From Chitinibacter bivalviorum (GTDB lineage: Bacteria > Pseudomonadota > Gammaproteobacteria > Burkholderiales > Chitinibacteraceae): a stretch of 64,000 nt of DNA. Both the position numbers and the translations under genes were made by a program. Where the stretch lies: positions 2,604,001-2,668,000 of the forward strand of contig NZ_CP058627.1 in NCBI RefSeq assembly GCF_013403565.1, in the 5' to 3' direction. Under the pieces are notes generated by a model that saw only the letters and a program-made list of their open reading frames with translations, was not told where the DNA came from and searched no databases. This document shows positions 9,149 through 18,279 of the stretch, one piece after another; the first letter of the stretch is position 1; every line of letters begins with the position of its first letter.

Positions 9149-9197
9149 GGGTATATCTCTGAGGGCTATTTTAAATATAGACTTCAGAGATATACGT
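9149..9197. repeat. 49-bp GGGTAT element, copy 2 (strong hairpin)
   Basis: Starts GGGTATATCTCTGAGG and ends TCAGAGATATACGT. Twelve consecutive bases of the arms pair (GTATATCTCTGA) and a further CTAT/ATAG pairing closes around a 7-nt centre, giving a 21-7-21 layout. The right tip is CGT instead of CCC. Confidence 0.8.
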
Positions 9198-9213
9198 CAA
9201 GATTTTCAAAACA

Positions 9214-10029
9214 TCATAGTCGATCACGCCAGTACCATCCCGCAGCCGTACCTGCAGCCAGTAGCATCACCGGCCAGCTCAGGCCAAGCAAAAACCACAG
9301 CAGCACCGTCAGCACCAAGCCAACCACCCACGCGGGTAGATTTTGGCCAAGTGGATTGGCTTTTTTCTGGCCAAATTGGGCGGCGTAGTAATCGTCCATT
9401 TCACTGCGCGGTAATGGCGTGTTGCGGCCAATATCGCTAATCCGCTCTTGCTCGCTTGGGGCACGCACTGGCTCGACATTACCATTGGCCGCCGCCACCC
9501 GTGCACGGCGTTGCTCTTCAGCCTCCAGATGCTGACGGCCGCCCGCCTCCATCCATTCGGCCAAAATAGAAAATTCGCCATTATCCAACCACACGCCGTG
9601 TTCGCGACATTCATCGACGATCACCGGAATATATTGGCTGTACGCGCGGCGGTTCATCATGACGCGGCAGCGGCTACATGGCTTGTAGCGCACCACTTCA
9701 GGCTTAACGCGCTCGGCCAAGATTTGTTGCAAGCGGCCGTGATTAATCTCGCGCACTTGCCCCGCCACTTTATCGAGCGCAATTTGCAATGCGCCGGGGG
9801 CAAACTGCAAACCATTGCAGCTCGTACAATGACCCACCGTCACATCCAGCGCGCCACCCAGTCGCAATAAGCGCAGCTCGCCGCAGCCATTTGGGCAAGT
9901 CAGCTCACTGTGTTCGGCCTGCAGTTTGAAATCCCGAATCGCCAGCAAATCAACGGCATTGTGCAAGCCGCAAAAAGTACACACCAGTTGATCTACCGGC
10001 AGCGGCGCGCCGCATCCTGTGCAATTCAT
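9214..10029 (-). CDS. zinc-ribbon membrane protein (zf-TFIIB type)
   Basis: About 271 residues. It contains at least three Cys-pair ribbons (CTGCG...CTFC near the N-terminus, CPNGCGEL...CTSCNG, CSRCR), followed by a charged linker and two hydrophobic segments near the C-terminus (VVGLVLTVLLWFLLGL, PVMLLAAGTAAGW). This resembles bacterial proteins with a TFIIB-type zinc ribbon; the role is unknown. I use the second ATG because AGGTG lies 8 bases upstream of it; the first ATG, six bases earlier, is too close to that site. Confidence 0.75.
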   Translation of the reverse strand: MNCTGCGAPLPVDQLVCTFCGLHNAVDLLAIRDFKLQAEHSELTCPNGCGELRLLRLGGALDVTVGHCTSCNGLQFAPGALQIALDKVAGQVREINHGRLQQILAERVKPEVVRYKPCSRCRVMMNRRAYSQYIPVIVDECREHGVWLDNGEFSILAEWMEAGGRQHLEAEEQRRARVAAANGNVEPVRAPSEQERISDIGRNTPLPRSEMDDYYAAQFGQKKANPLGQNLPAWVVGLVLTVLLWFLLGLSWPVMLLAAGTAAGWYWRDRL

Positions 10030-10237
10030 AAGCATTTCACCTTCAAAGATGTTGCGAGCTTATGCCCTCGACGCCCGCTTGCGTAGCCTAGTCGCAGCCC
10101 TGTTGCCGCGCCGCGACAAGCCTTGGTATTACTCACATAAGGCGTATCCCTAGACAACCCAAAAACCTTGCGCGGGCGCAAATTCTTACAAATTGAGTGG
10201 GCGTAGGCTGGACGCACTTTTTCTCAAGGAGCAAATC

Positions 10238-11389
10238 ATGGCAACAACCGCTTTTTTTATTCCAAGTGTGAATTTGATGGGTGCTGGCTGTTTGGCTGAT
10301 GCGGCCAAAACGATGCAAGGCTATGGCTATAAAAAGGCCTTGGTCGTCACCGATGCGCCCTTGGTGAAAATCGGCGTCGTCAAACGCGTCACCGATTTGC
10401 TCGCGAGCCAAGGCATCGCTACCGTTGTATTTGATGCGGTACAACCGAATCCAACCACGGCCAACGTCGCGGCGGGCTTGGCGCTACTGCAAGCCAATGG
10501 CTGTGATTGCGTGATTTCGCTGGGCGGCGGCTCACCACACGATTGCGCCAAAGGCATTGCACTGGTGGCAGTCAATGGCGGTGAGATTAAAGACTACGAA
10601 GGACTGGATAAATCAGCCAAGCCACAATTGCCGCTGATTGCGATTAACACGACCGCCGGCACAGCCAGCGAAATGACGCGTTTCTGCATTATCACCGACG
10701 AAGCCCGTCACGTAAAAATGGCCATCGTTGATAAACACACGACGCCGATTTTGTCGGTGAACGACCCTGAGTTGATGCTGCTCAAACCCGCTGGCTTGAC
10801 TGCGGCAACGGGTATGGATGCACTGACCCACGCCGTTGAAGCCTATGTTTCAACCGCAGCCACGCCGATTACCGATGCCTGCGCACTGAAAGCCGTTGAA
10901 ATCATCAGCCAATCACTGCGCCAAGCGGTGAAAAACGGCGACGACATCGTGGCGCGTGAACAAATGGCGTACGCGCAATTCTTGGCGGGCATGGCGTTTA
11001 ATAATGCTTCGCTCGGTTATGTGCACGCGATGGCGCACCAGTTGGGTGGCTTCTACGATTTACCGCACGGCGTCTGCAATGCGATCTTGTTGCCGCATGT
11101 GCAAGCGTACAACAAGCAAGTCGCCGCTAAACGCCTCGGCGACATCGCCCGCGCAATGGGTGAAAGCACCACGGGCCTCAGCGACAATGCCGCCGCGGAT
11201 GTGTGTCTGGATGCAATCCGCACTTTGTCAGCCGATGTCGGCATCCCCAGCGGCGTAGCGCAACTGGGCGCCAAAGAGGAAGACATCCCAACGCTGGCGA
11301 CCAATGCCCTGAAAGACGCATGCGGCTTGACCAACCCGAAACAGCCAACGTTTGAAGAAGTGTGCGCGATTTATCGCGCGGCTTTGTAA
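10238..11389 (+). CDS. iron-containing alcohol dehydrogenase
   Basis: Group III (Fe-dependent) alcohol dehydrogenase of 383 residues, the length of Zymomonas AdhB and E. coli YiaY, which it closely resembles. The NAD site is [14 protein letters not shown]; the metal-binding histidines lie in [16 protein letters not shown]. It probably interconverts ethanol or another short alcohol and its aldehyde. AAGGAG lies 6 bases before the ATG, ruling out the longer frame. A strong terminator follows. Confidence 0.9.
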   Translation: MATTAFFIPSVNLMGAGCLADAAKTMQGYGYKKALVVTDAPLVKIGVVKRVTDLLASQGIATVVFDAVQPNPTTANVAAGLALLQANGCDCVISLGGGSPHDCAKGIALVAVNGGEIKDYEGLDKSAKPQLPLIAINTTAGTASEMTRFCIITDEARHVKMAIVDKHTTPILSVNDPELMLLKPAGLTAATGMDALTHAVEAYVSTAATPITDACALKAVEIISQSLRQAVKNGDDIVAREQMAYAQFLAGMAFNNASLGYVHAMAHQLGGFYDLPHGVCNAILLPHVQAYNKQVAAKRLGDIARAMGESTTGLSDNAAADVCLDAIRTLSADVGIPSGVAQLGAKEEDIPTLATNALKDACGLTNPKQPTFEEVCAIYRAAL

Positions 11390-11405
11390 ACGTTACGCGC
11401 AATTA

Positions 11406-11435
11406 AAAACCGCGCCCAAAAGGCGCGGTTTTTTT
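11406..11435 (+). terminator. intrinsic terminator of the alcohol dehydrogenase gene
   Basis: Stem AAAACCGCGCC / GGCGCGGTTTT with a 5-nt loop and a run of seven T residues. Confidence 0.88.
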
Positions 11436-11457
11436 ATTCAAACTTCAAGACTTCAGC

Positions 11458-12069
11458 TTAAACGGCTTTACGGCGACGAGCTGCCAACAAACCAACTAAG
11501 CCCAGACCCATCAAGGCATAAGTTTCTGGCTCTGGCACTGGCGCAGTCACATTGATCAGGTAGGAATAACTATTGTTGGCGCCAGCACCGCCTGAAACAT
11601 GATTAAACTGGTAATCCAGCGAGCCAGCACCACCAATGAAGTACAAACCCGCTTTGGTCGGAGCAAATGTATTCCAGACAAAATGCCCTAGATTTTGATC
11701 GCCACCGAGATTGAAGCCAGAAAATACATTGATTTGCCCAGCATTTGCTTGACCTACTGGCATCAATTCACGCCCTTTGCTATCCCATGCCACGTAGTGC
11801 TGAATAATGCAGCTTGGGCAATAGTTGCCATTTACAAAGCGCAGCACCGCATCAAACGACAAAGTCATCGCCGAGCCCGCCGCAACCGTTGCAATGTTGT
11901 CGACAAACACATTGCCTTTGGCCAAGTTATCGATTTTGGCGTTATTCACATCAAATGTGCCGTGAATATCGCCATATTTAACATCTGAGCTAACGGTGAC
12001 CGCTGCTGACGCAAAAGAAGCTACGGCCAACATGGCTGCAGCAAGTAGTGTTTTTTTCAAAGAGATCAT
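11458..12069 (-). CDS. PEP-CTERM sorting-domain protein
   Basis: Exported protein of 203 residues: signal peptide (MISLKKTLLAAAMLAVASFASAA), a beta-rich domain of unknown role with one CPSC pair, and a C-terminal PEP-CTERM signal (VPEPETYALMGLGLVGLLA followed by ARRRK). PEP-CTERM proteins are processed by an exosortase and are often linked with exopolysaccharide; no exosortase gene lies in this window. The DNA of the sorting signal is nearly identical to that of the pair near 44 kb. Confidence 0.85.
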   Translation of the reverse strand: MISLKKTLLAAAMLAVASFASAAVTVSSDVKYGDIHGTFDVNNAKIDNLAKGNVFVDNIATVAAGSAMTLSFDAVLRFVNGNYCPSCIIQHYVAWDSKGRELMPVGQANAGQINVFSGFNLGGDQNLGHFVWNTFAPTKAGLYFIGGAGSLDYQFNHVSGGAGANNSYSYLINVTAPVPEPETYALMGLGLVGLLAARRRKAV

Positions 12070-12385
12070 TTCTCAATCCTAATTTTTAGTATGTTTAACA
12101 GATGCGAACGCATCCATTAGCTCACCTATTTACTAGCGATTAAAAAATAGGCAAGCACTTTCCTATAGCACACTGAAAAATGTTTTGCTGATGCATCACT
12201 ATATTATTAAGTGCTTGTTTTTAATCATCAATTATCGCAAATATTTCAAAAACCCATTGATCATGGCGATCAGAACCGAGCGCGCCCAAGGCTGAGCTGA
12301 GGCCGCATCCGATGAAGTTTTTCCCGCGACATCGAGCCGCGCGCGTACCATACTGCCCATAGTCAATCAGCAGGAAAGCAGCACA
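12070..12385. other. intergenic region with inverted repeats between divergent genes
   Basis: It lies between the divergent PEP-CTERM gene and a hypothetical gene. It holds CCTATTT...AAATAGG near 12125-12150 and a 9-bp repeat CAAGCACTT / AAGTGCTTG at 12152-12160 and 12210-12218, either of which could be regulatory. No gene is supported here. Confidence 0.4.
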
Positions 12386-12751
12386 ATGCGAATCAAACTC
12401 TCCAAAGACGAAATGGATGCACTCAAGGAAGTCGGCCGTGGTCTGAAAACCACGCGTTTGAGCCATAAGATTTTCAAAAACGTCAAAGCCCTCACTGGCC
12501 AAAAACTGGCGGCCTATGAGCGCAAAACGGGCATTTTGCAAATCACGCCTTTGGGTAAAGAATTTATTTTCATGACGCTGTGCATCGACAGCCTGCGCCT
12601 GCTCAAAATCGACCCCACAGTGAAAATCAACGGCGAAGCGCTGGCCTTTTTGCTACGCAAAGGTCACGTTGAAATCCGCGAAGCTGAAGTCGGTCATTTC
12701 ATCACCCAAAAGGGTGAAGAGTCTTTGGCCGATATCGATTCGCAACTGTAA
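12386..12751 (+). CDS. hypothetical protein, 121 aa
   Basis: Soluble, strongly basic N-terminal half (MRIKLSKDEMDALKEVGRGL) and a more acidic C-terminus ending ESLADIDSQL. AGGAA lies 9-13 bases upstream of the ATG. I do not recognise a family; the pattern of short amphipathic helices would suit a small DNA- or protein-binding protein, but that is a guess. It is a single gene followed by a 49-bp element and the M15 peptidase. Confidence 0.55.
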   Translation: MRIKLSKDEMDALKEVGRGLKTTRLSHKIFKNVKALTGQKLAAYERKTGILQITPLGKEFIFMTLCIDSLRLLKIDPTVKINGEALAFLLRKGHVEIREAEVGHFITQKGEESLADIDSQL

Positions 12752-12867
12752 CAACAGACGGGATCACGGCCACGCACGGGCTTGGAACAAGGCAGGGGCA
12801 AAGCAACAGATCCACAGCCCGTGGATGCGGAAGTTATAAAATGCGTTGCGATGAATATGCCTACTAT

Positions 12868-12916
12868 GGGTATATTCATCAAAATCAACCATAGAAAAGG
12901 CCTGAAACATATACCC
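12868..12916. repeat. 49-bp GGGTAT/ATACCC element, copy 3
   Basis: Starts GGGTATATTCATC and ends GAAACATATACCC; the outer eight bases pair. Its left flank also forms a palindrome (GATGAATATgCC / GGgTATATTCATC). It ends two bases before the first codon of the apparent signal-peptide reading frame of the M15 peptidase. Confidence 0.78.
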
Positions 12917-12977
12917 AATTCAAGTAAATTTAGTCCGCCTCGCTTTTTGCTTCGCCACTTTTCTGGGCAGCACTCAA

Positions 12978-13721
12978 GTGCTGGCGCAAATTAACCCGCT
13001 GACGAGTGCGCAATGCGCGGCGATGCAGGCGGCGGGCGTGATCACGGCGAATAACCCCGTGCCGTGCGAGCGGCTGCGGCGGGTGAGCTTTCAGCATGTC
13101 GATTTTGCTGGCCAAGACCAAACAGGTGAGCTGATCGTGCTCGATGCGGTAGCGCCCCACGTTGGGGCGATTTTTGCCGAGCTGTATCAAGCCCGCTTCC
13201 CGCTAAAAAAAGCCGTGCCGCTGGAAAACTATCACGGCAGCGACGAGCTATCGATGAATGACAACAATACCTCAGCCTTCAATGGCCGCGCGATGACGGG
13301 TGGCGGCGCGTGGTCGAAACATGCCTACGGTGTCGCGATTGACGTCAATCCACTGCAAAACCCCTACATCAGCGTCGATGATGCAGGCAAAGTACAAGTT
13401 CTACCGACGGCCAGTGCAATGAATTTCCTCAATCGGGATGAGCTACGCCCCGAAAAGCCCAAGCGGGCAGGCCTGGTCACCGACGCCGTTGTGGCGATAT
13501 TCGCGCGGCACGGCTTTGTGACGTGGGGCGGCTATTGGGATGCACCGATTGATTATCAGCATTTTGAAATCGGCAGCCGCGCATTCGTTAATGAACTCAT
13601 CAAGCAAACACCCGAGCAAGCGAGCCAAACTTTCAATGAATACGTGCGCCGCATTGCGCAAAGCTGCAGCGCAGCCAGTGTGAAAGAGCAGCGTAGCTGC
13701 AGTGTTTTAATGCGCAAATAG
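12978..13721 (+). CDS. M15-family peptidase (D-Ala-D-Ala carboxypeptidase-like)
   Basis: Zinc peptidase of the VanY/M15 fold, acting on peptidoglycan or cell-wall peptides. In numbering from the GTG used here, the zinc motif SKHAYGVAID gives H115 and D122, and DYQHFEIG gives H195. The frame remains open upstream to a TGA at 12903, and the stretch from about 12918 encodes an excellent signal peptide (LVRLAFCFATFLGS, then TQVLA/Q), yet it contains no ATG, GTG or TTG. Either an ATT start at 12918 is used or the original start was lost when the adjacent 49-bp element arrived. The GTG start would give a leaderless protein. Confidence 0.72.
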   Translation: MLAQINPLTSAQCAAMQAAGVITANNPVPCERLRRVSFQHVDFAGQDQTGELIVLDAVAPHVGAIFAELYQARFPLKKAVPLENYHGSDELSMNDNNTSAFNGRAMTGGGAWSKHAYGVAIDVNPLQNPYISVDDAGKVQVLPTASAMNFLNRDELRPEKPKRAGLVTDAVVAIFARHGFVTWGGYWDAPIDYQHFEIGSRAFVNELIKQTPEQASQTFNEYVRRIAQSCSAASVKEQRSCSVLMRK

Positions 13722-13743
13722 CGCTCCATCACCACCCATCACA

Positions 13744-13792
13744 GGGTATATCGCTAAAAAGCTTTACAAGATTTACTCTCAAAGCAATACCC
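13744..13792. repeat. 49-bp GGGTAT/ATACCC element, copy 4
   Basis: Starts GGGTATATCGC and ends AAAGCAATACCC, exactly 49 bp, 22 bp after the M15 peptidase stop codon. Confidence 0.72.
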
Positions 13793-14159
13793 CACATAGT
13801 CTCGTTTCCGCCTCGTTCCAATCAAAGCGTAGCGTCGTAGCCGCATGGGCAGGTGCACGCTTTCACTAGATTGATTAGCGCACACCAGCAACGCATCGAC
13901 GGCAAGTAATTAGTTACACCCTGCAGGGTAATTATTGTTGAGAGTGTAAAAGTACACTTTGGATAGAATCCGCTCAGATTAAAAAATCACAGCGGCATTT
14001 TTTTGCGGCATGTGATTGGATAAGCATTTATCCGAATGGCGACCCGAATTATGAAAATGCTAAAAATTTCATCGGGTTGGAAAAATATAACGCCCAGCGC
14101 CAATTGAGCCGAATCCGGCGCACAAGGGTTAATACTGATCATCACTTTTGCGAGATTAC
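13793..14159. other. intergenic region upstream of a lipoprotein gene
   Basis: No gene is supported. It contains the palindrome ACCCTGCAGGGT at 13918-13929 and the inverted repeat AGTGTA-AAAG-TACACT at 13943-13958, both about 200-240 bp upstream of the lipoprotein start. These could be operator sites or hairpins; no promoter could be assigned with confidence. Confidence 0.4.
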
Positions 14160-15002
14160 ATGAAATTATCAACCTTCAACTGGCAGTCGATTGCGACTTG
14201 TTTATCCACCGCAGCCTTGCTCACCGCGTGTGGCGGCGGCGGTGATCTGGTGATTATTCCGACCCCAACACCAACGCCGCCAGTCACTCAGTGGACAGGC
14301 CCCAAGCAATTTAACCTGACCCAGCCAGAAAAAGGCAGCAACATCAGCCCAGTGACGCTGAGCAGTACAGGCGGCACGACTGATTTAGATGGCACGCTGC
14401 GATACTTCCAATCGACGGTCAGCCAAGTGGCCGGCTCAGAACAATTGGGCTTGAGCGCCGGACAACCATGGCGCGAAGACAGCAACAAGATCTCGCGCAG
14501 CACACAAGTATTTAATGGCAAAAAGCAATTTTCAGTCGACTACCCCGACGGTAAATCGGTCAGCCTGATTGGCGGCGGCACCGCCAACCAAGCGGCTGCA
14601 GTGCGCGATTTTATTGCACTGTGTACGCCGGGCAAACGCTATTACATGATCAACGACGCAGCGCGCGCGGTGTATTCAGGCAGCTTGGCACCGTTGAATG
14701 GCCAAGTGCTGCAAGCCAAAAATTTCACCGCAGCCAGCTGCTCAAACCCTGCAAGCGTGATGCAATTTGATGGCGCGGGCAATGTGACGCTAAATCAAAG
14801 CGGCACAACGCCCGAAACATTGAGCGCCAGCGAAATGCGCTTGCTCGCCGACGGCGGCATGCTCATTGCTGCCGATGGCCAAGGCATTCGTAGCATGAAG
14901 CTATTTGAAATCAGCGATGCCAGCAGCACCCGCCTGATGATTCAGGAGTTTGTCGTGTACGCGGCCAACCCCAGCAAAAACATCATCCGTATCTGGTACT
15001 AA
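14160..15002 (+). CDS. hypothetical lipoprotein
   Basis: A 280-residue exported lipoprotein: MKLSTFNWQSIATCLSTAAL leads into the lipobox LLTAC, followed by GGGG and a Thr/Pro linker (TPTPTPP), then a beta-rich domain with no recognised family. GAG lies 5-8 bases before the ATG; a TTG four codons upstream is unlikely. The linker type is the same as in the neighbouring phosphoesterase. It is followed directly by a strong terminator and converges on that gene. Confidence 0.75.
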   Translation: MKLSTFNWQSIATCLSTAALLTACGGGGDLVIIPTPTPTPPVTQWTGPKQFNLTQPEKGSNISPVTLSSTGGTTDLDGTLRYFQSTVSQVAGSEQLGLSAGQPWREDSNKISRSTQVFNGKKQFSVDYPDGKSVSLIGGGTANQAAAVRDFIALCTPGKRYYMINDAARAVYSGSLAPLNGQVLQAKNFTAASCSNPASVMQFDGAGNVTLNQSGTTPETLSASEMRLLADGGMLIAADGQGIRSMKLFEISDASSTRLMIQEFVVYAANPSKNIIRIWY

Positions 15003-15014
15003 CCCGCCATGGCG

Positions 15015-15053
15015 AAAAAAAGCCGCAGCCTATCAAAGGTCTGCGGCTTTTTT
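15015..15053. terminator. terminator between convergent genes
   Basis: Stem AAAAAAGCCGCAG / CTGCGGCTTTTTT with a 12-nt loop and long A/T tracts on each side, usable from both directions. Confidence 0.85.
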
Positions 15054-15067
15054 ATTTCGCGACTGAA

Positions 15068-16213
15068 TTAGTTACATACACCTAAATCAGCCCACACCGA
15101 GGCGCTCGGGCTCGGTTGCTCACCTGTCGTCCACCATTTGTTTTGCCAGTTATGCTTGCCAAAGCTCACTTTATTCCCTGCTGTGGCATAGATTTGGCTC
15201 GCCGACCATGCTGCGTAGCAACTGCCCGCCACTGGGGTCGCCGTTGGTTTAATGGTCGGAGTGGCGCTGGGTTTGGCACTTGGAGTAGCTGTCGCCACTG
15301 GGCCAACCGTTGGTTTGGGCGTTGCGGTCACAAGCGGTGTTGCGCTCGGTTTTGGTGTCGCAGTTGGCGCAGGGCTGGCACTGCCAGCCCAAATATCACT
15401 CACCGGAACCGCATTAACCGCACGTGCAAATGGCGTCAGGCCATACATATCAAGCAAAGTACGCAGCACGCCGTAATGATCAACGCGGCTGTAGTTCACA
15501 CTCGGCGCAATGCCCGCACCAACCCAGATCATCGGAATACGATTTGCAGTACCACTCGAATCATCTTCGTCAAAAGTCACGATCAACAGGCTGTTATGCG
15601 TTTTGGCCCATTGCGCATAGGCATCGAGATTATTGCGCACCCAAGTATCGCCCGTACTGATCGAACAATCGTGCATATCGCTACAGAGATCTGGCACAAC
15701 AAAAGACAGCGTCGGCAATTTACTAAAATCACCGGGGAAACGGGTAAACATCAGATTGCTGCTGGCAGGTACATTGCTGAAATTCACCCACGGGTTATGC
15801 TTGCGCGCATAATTTCCCGATTTACACCCTGTATAACCGTCACTGGGCATACTTTCCGAGTAACCCGCAAAGCTATAACCCGCCGCCAGCAATGAAGCAC
15901 CCAAATTCGCAGTATTGCCAAAGCTATTGGGGCAAGCGTCGCTCGTCACACCTTGCGTATCCCCTGAAAACAAGGCGATATAGTTTGGCTGACTAGGATG
16001 CGTCACCGCATAAGCTTGGGCAAAGTTAGCGCCCTGCGCAGCCAAACTATTGATATAAGGAGCCGAGCTGCTGCCGATGATCTGCGTGTCTTTCTTGTTT
16101 TCCAGCAGCACGACCACAACGTGATCGTATTTTGGCATTGCCGCATTGGCTGATAATGACAATATTGAACCGCTGATGAGCGTAGCAAGCCCTGTTGTAA
16201 AAGTAAGTTTCAT
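15068..16213 (-). CDS. secreted phosphoesterase (AcpA/PLC superfamily) with chitin-binding module
   Basis: A 381-residue exported enzyme. After a signal peptide (ending SLSANAA) comes a phosphoesterase-family domain like acid phosphatase AcpA: DHVVVVLLENK, HPSQPNYIALFSG, VPDLCSDMHDC and VTFDEDD are visible. A Thr/Pro/Lys linker of repeated ATPKP/TATP units (about 285-330) joins it to a C-terminal CBM5/12 module with CYAAWSASQIYATAGNKV and WWTTGEQPSPS. Probable role: phosphate release or phospholipid cleavage on chitin-bound material. GGGGA lies 6-10 bases before the ATG. The fusion is unusual. Confidence 0.85.
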   Translation of the reverse strand: MKLTFTTGLATLISGSILSLSANAAMPKYDHVVVVLLENKKDTQIIGSSSAPYINSLAAQGANFAQAYAVTHPSQPNYIALFSGDTQGVTSDACPNSFGNTANLGASLLAAGYSFAGYSESMPSDGYTGCKSGNYARKHNPWVNFSNVPASSNLMFTRFPGDFSKLPTLSFVVPDLCSDMHDCSISTGDTWVRNNLDAYAQWAKTHNSLLIVTFDEDDSSGTANRIPMIWVGAGIAPSVNYSRVDHYGVLRTLLDMYGLTPFARAVNAVPVSDIWAGSASPAPTATPKPSATPLVTATPKPTVGPVATATPSAKPSATPTIKPTATPVAGSCYAAWSASQIYATAGNKVSFGKHNWQNKWWTTGEQPSPSASVWADLGVCN

Positions 16214-16488
16214 CTTATTTCCCCGTGATTATCGTTATAGCGCCGCTTTACTACGGCAGTAGCGAAGTGTAAGAGAACAAGATGACACGCAGGTGCAATC
16301 CAACTAAAACGTAAAATAAAACGCTCGAAAATGTGAAGTGACTCACTTTCAAACCATCGCAGCGCCAGCACGACCATCCATCCGAACTCGCCCCGTCTTG
16401 CGCGGCATCTGCCTATAACTTTCACACAAGCCGCGTTTTTCTACGCCCTTGTTCATAAGAAAAAGCAGTTTGACGATAGGAGCTCGCG

Positions 16489-17349
16489 ATGAAATTACTC
16501 ACTACGATGGTGCTTGGCGCCAGCTTGGCCGCCCTGCAAAGCGCCGCCTTGCACGCACAGGACGGCACTTTGCTTGCCCGTGGCAAATACTTGATGGAAG
16601 GCCCCGTGGCCTGTGGTAACTGCCATATGACGCGTGGCGCGCAAGGTCAGCCTTTGCCAGAAAAAGGCCTTTCAGGCGGTATGTTGTTTGATGAACCGCC
16701 CTTTAAGGCCTACGCCGCCAATATTACGCCCGATAAAAAAACCGGCATCGGCAATTGGAGCGAGGCGCAGTTGGCCAAAGCGATTCGCGAAGGCATCCGC
16801 CCCGATGGCAGCGTAATCGGCCCGCCGATGCCGATTGGGTTTTATCGCTCGATTTCCGATCAAGATCTCAAAGCAATCGTCACCTATCTAAAAGCCCAGC
16901 CTGCCGTTGCCAATCCCGTACCCAAATCGCAATACCACATGCCGCTGCCGCCTAATTACGGCCCGCCCGTAGGTAAAATTGCGACGCCGCCGAGCAGCAA
17001 TAAAGTGAAATACGGCGAATATCTGGCCCAGATTTCGCACTGTATGGAATGCCATACCCCACGCGATGCGAAGGGCATGCTGCAACTCGATCAACTCGGT
17101 GCGGGCGGGCAAAATTTCAAAGGGCCTTGGGGCGAATCGGTTTCAGCCAATCTCACCCCCGTGGCGGAAGGACTCAAAAACTGGAGTGATGCCGAAATCG
17201 CTGCAGCGATCCGCACCGGTAAAGATAATCAAGGTTATCCACTCAAACCCCCGATGGGCTTTGCCTTTTACGAGCACATTAGCGAAAGCGATATGGGCGC
17301 GCTGATCGCTTACCTGCGCTCACTAAAGCCACAAAAATCACCACACTAA
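16489..17349 (+). CDS. diheme cytochrome c
   Basis: Exported c-type cytochrome of 286 residues. The signal peptide ends at LHA/QDG, and two heme sites are present: CGNCH (residues 42-46) and CMECH (185-189), each followed by a methionine-containing region (PPMPIGFY, PPMGFAFY). This resembles the cytochrome subunit of membrane alcohol or aldehyde dehydrogenases and similar electron carriers. TAGGAG lies about 8 bases before the ATG. The cytochrome b561 gene follows 230 bp later beyond a terminator, so the two may work together but are not clearly one transcript. Confidence 0.88.
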   Translation: MKLLTTMVLGASLAALQSAALHAQDGTLLARGKYLMEGPVACGNCHMTRGAQGQPLPEKGLSGGMLFDEPPFKAYAANITPDKKTGIGNWSEAQLAKAIREGIRPDGSVIGPPMPIGFYRSISDQDLKAIVTYLKAQPAVANPVPKSQYHMPLPPNYGPPVGKIATPPSSNKVKYGEYLAQISHCMECHTPRDAKGMLQLDQLGAGGQNFKGPWGESVSANLTPVAEGLKNWSDAEIAAAIRTGKDNQGYPLKPPMGFAFYEHISESDMGALIAYLRSLKPQKSPH

Positions 17350-17373
17350 TCGCCATCGTACCGCCAATTCCCC

Positions 17374-17400
17374 ACAGCCCCTCCAGCCGGGGCTGTTTTA
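17374..17400 (+). terminator. intrinsic terminator of the cytochrome c gene
   Basis: Eight-bp perfect stem ACAGCCCC / GGGGCTGT, 7-nt loop, short T tract. Confidence 0.75.
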
Positions 17401-17410
17401 ATATTCAACA

Positions 17411-17459
17411 GGGTATATCTTTCAAATTAATCATCTTCAATGTCTTTAGGAATATACCC
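17411..17459. repeat. 49-bp GGGTAT/ATACCC element, copy 5
   Basis: Starts GGGTATATCTTTC and ends GGAATATACCC; the outer eight bases pair perfectly. It lies between the cytochrome c terminator and the b561 gene. Confidence 0.8.
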
Positions 17460-17578
17460 ATCAGACCGCCAAAGAAACAGCCTTTCCGCTGCAACATTCC
17501 CCGCCTCATTTGACCCTGATCACTGCAAGCCTCGTGAAAAGGTTTATCCTACAAGATCATGTCTATGAAGGACGTATC

Positions 17579-18118
17579 ATGCTTAAAAACTCATCGACCC
17601 GATACGGTCAGGTGGCGCGGATATTTCATTTGCTTGGCGTACTCGCGGTGGTGGCTGCGCTCGTATTGATCGAGCTCAAAGGCTATTTCCCCAAAGGCGA
17701 CCCGCTGCGTGATGGGCTGAAATATGCGCATATTCAAGCTGGCCTGATCGTGTTGCTGCTGGTATGGCCGCGCTTGCTGTGGCGCTTTGGCAATCCGCCG
17801 CCCGCCATTACACCCACACCGAAAAAAGAAACCATGCTGCTTGCACATCTGGTGCATTGGGCTTTGTATGGCCTGATGATCGCCCTGCCAATTTTGGGGA
17901 TTGTTTTCGTGCAAAGCGCGGGTAAAAGCGTTGATTTCTTTGGCTGGGTTTTACCCGTGCTGTTCACCGTGCCCACCGAGTCGGCGCGCGATGTGAAAGA
18001 AATCCACGAATTACTTGGTAATGTCTTAATGTGGGGCGCGATCTTGCACGCTGCCGCCGCCATTTGGCACCACCGCTTTGTGAAAGACGACACGCTCACG
18101 CGGATGTTTGGGCGCTAA
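17579..18118 (+). CDS. cytochrome b561
   Basis: Di-heme membrane cytochrome of about 179 residues with four hydrophobic segments (FHLLGVLAVVAALVLI, AGLIVLLLVWPRLL, LYGLMIALPILGIVF, VLMWGAILHAAAAIW). Histidines in the first (H near residue 15), middle (HIQAG; LVHWALYG) and last segments (ELLGN preceded by H; ILHAA) fit heme ligation. It moves electrons across or within the inner membrane. AAGGA lies 8 bases before the ATG. Confidence 0.88.
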   Translation: MLKNSSTRYGQVARIFHLLGVLAVVAALVLIELKGYFPKGDPLRDGLKYAHIQAGLIVLLLVWPRLLWRFGNPPPAITPTPKKETMLLAHLVHWALYGLMIALPILGIVFVQSAGKSVDFFGWVLPVLFTVPTESARDVKEIHELLGNVLMWGAILHAAAAIWHHRFVKDDTLTRMFGR

Positions 18119-18279
18119 GTCCCAATTTTGTGAGCCACCCAAGCCGCCTTGCGCGGCTTTTTTCATGCTCTGCAGCGGCAAATCTGCCTTGCATTTTGCT
18201 TGTCACGAAACCGTCACCAGCTTGTCATTCCTACGACTTAGCATGCTGTTTTTAAAAATAAAACTCAAGGATGATGGAT

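Noticed and set aside
12221-12541. Minus-strand frame between the PEP-CTERM gene and the next gene
   Set aside because: It overlaps the better-supported plus-strand gene and lacks a ribosome site.
15252-15400. Repetitive Val/Gly frame opposite the phosphoesterase linker
   Set aside because: It is the antisense of the Thr/Pro linker codons, not a gene.
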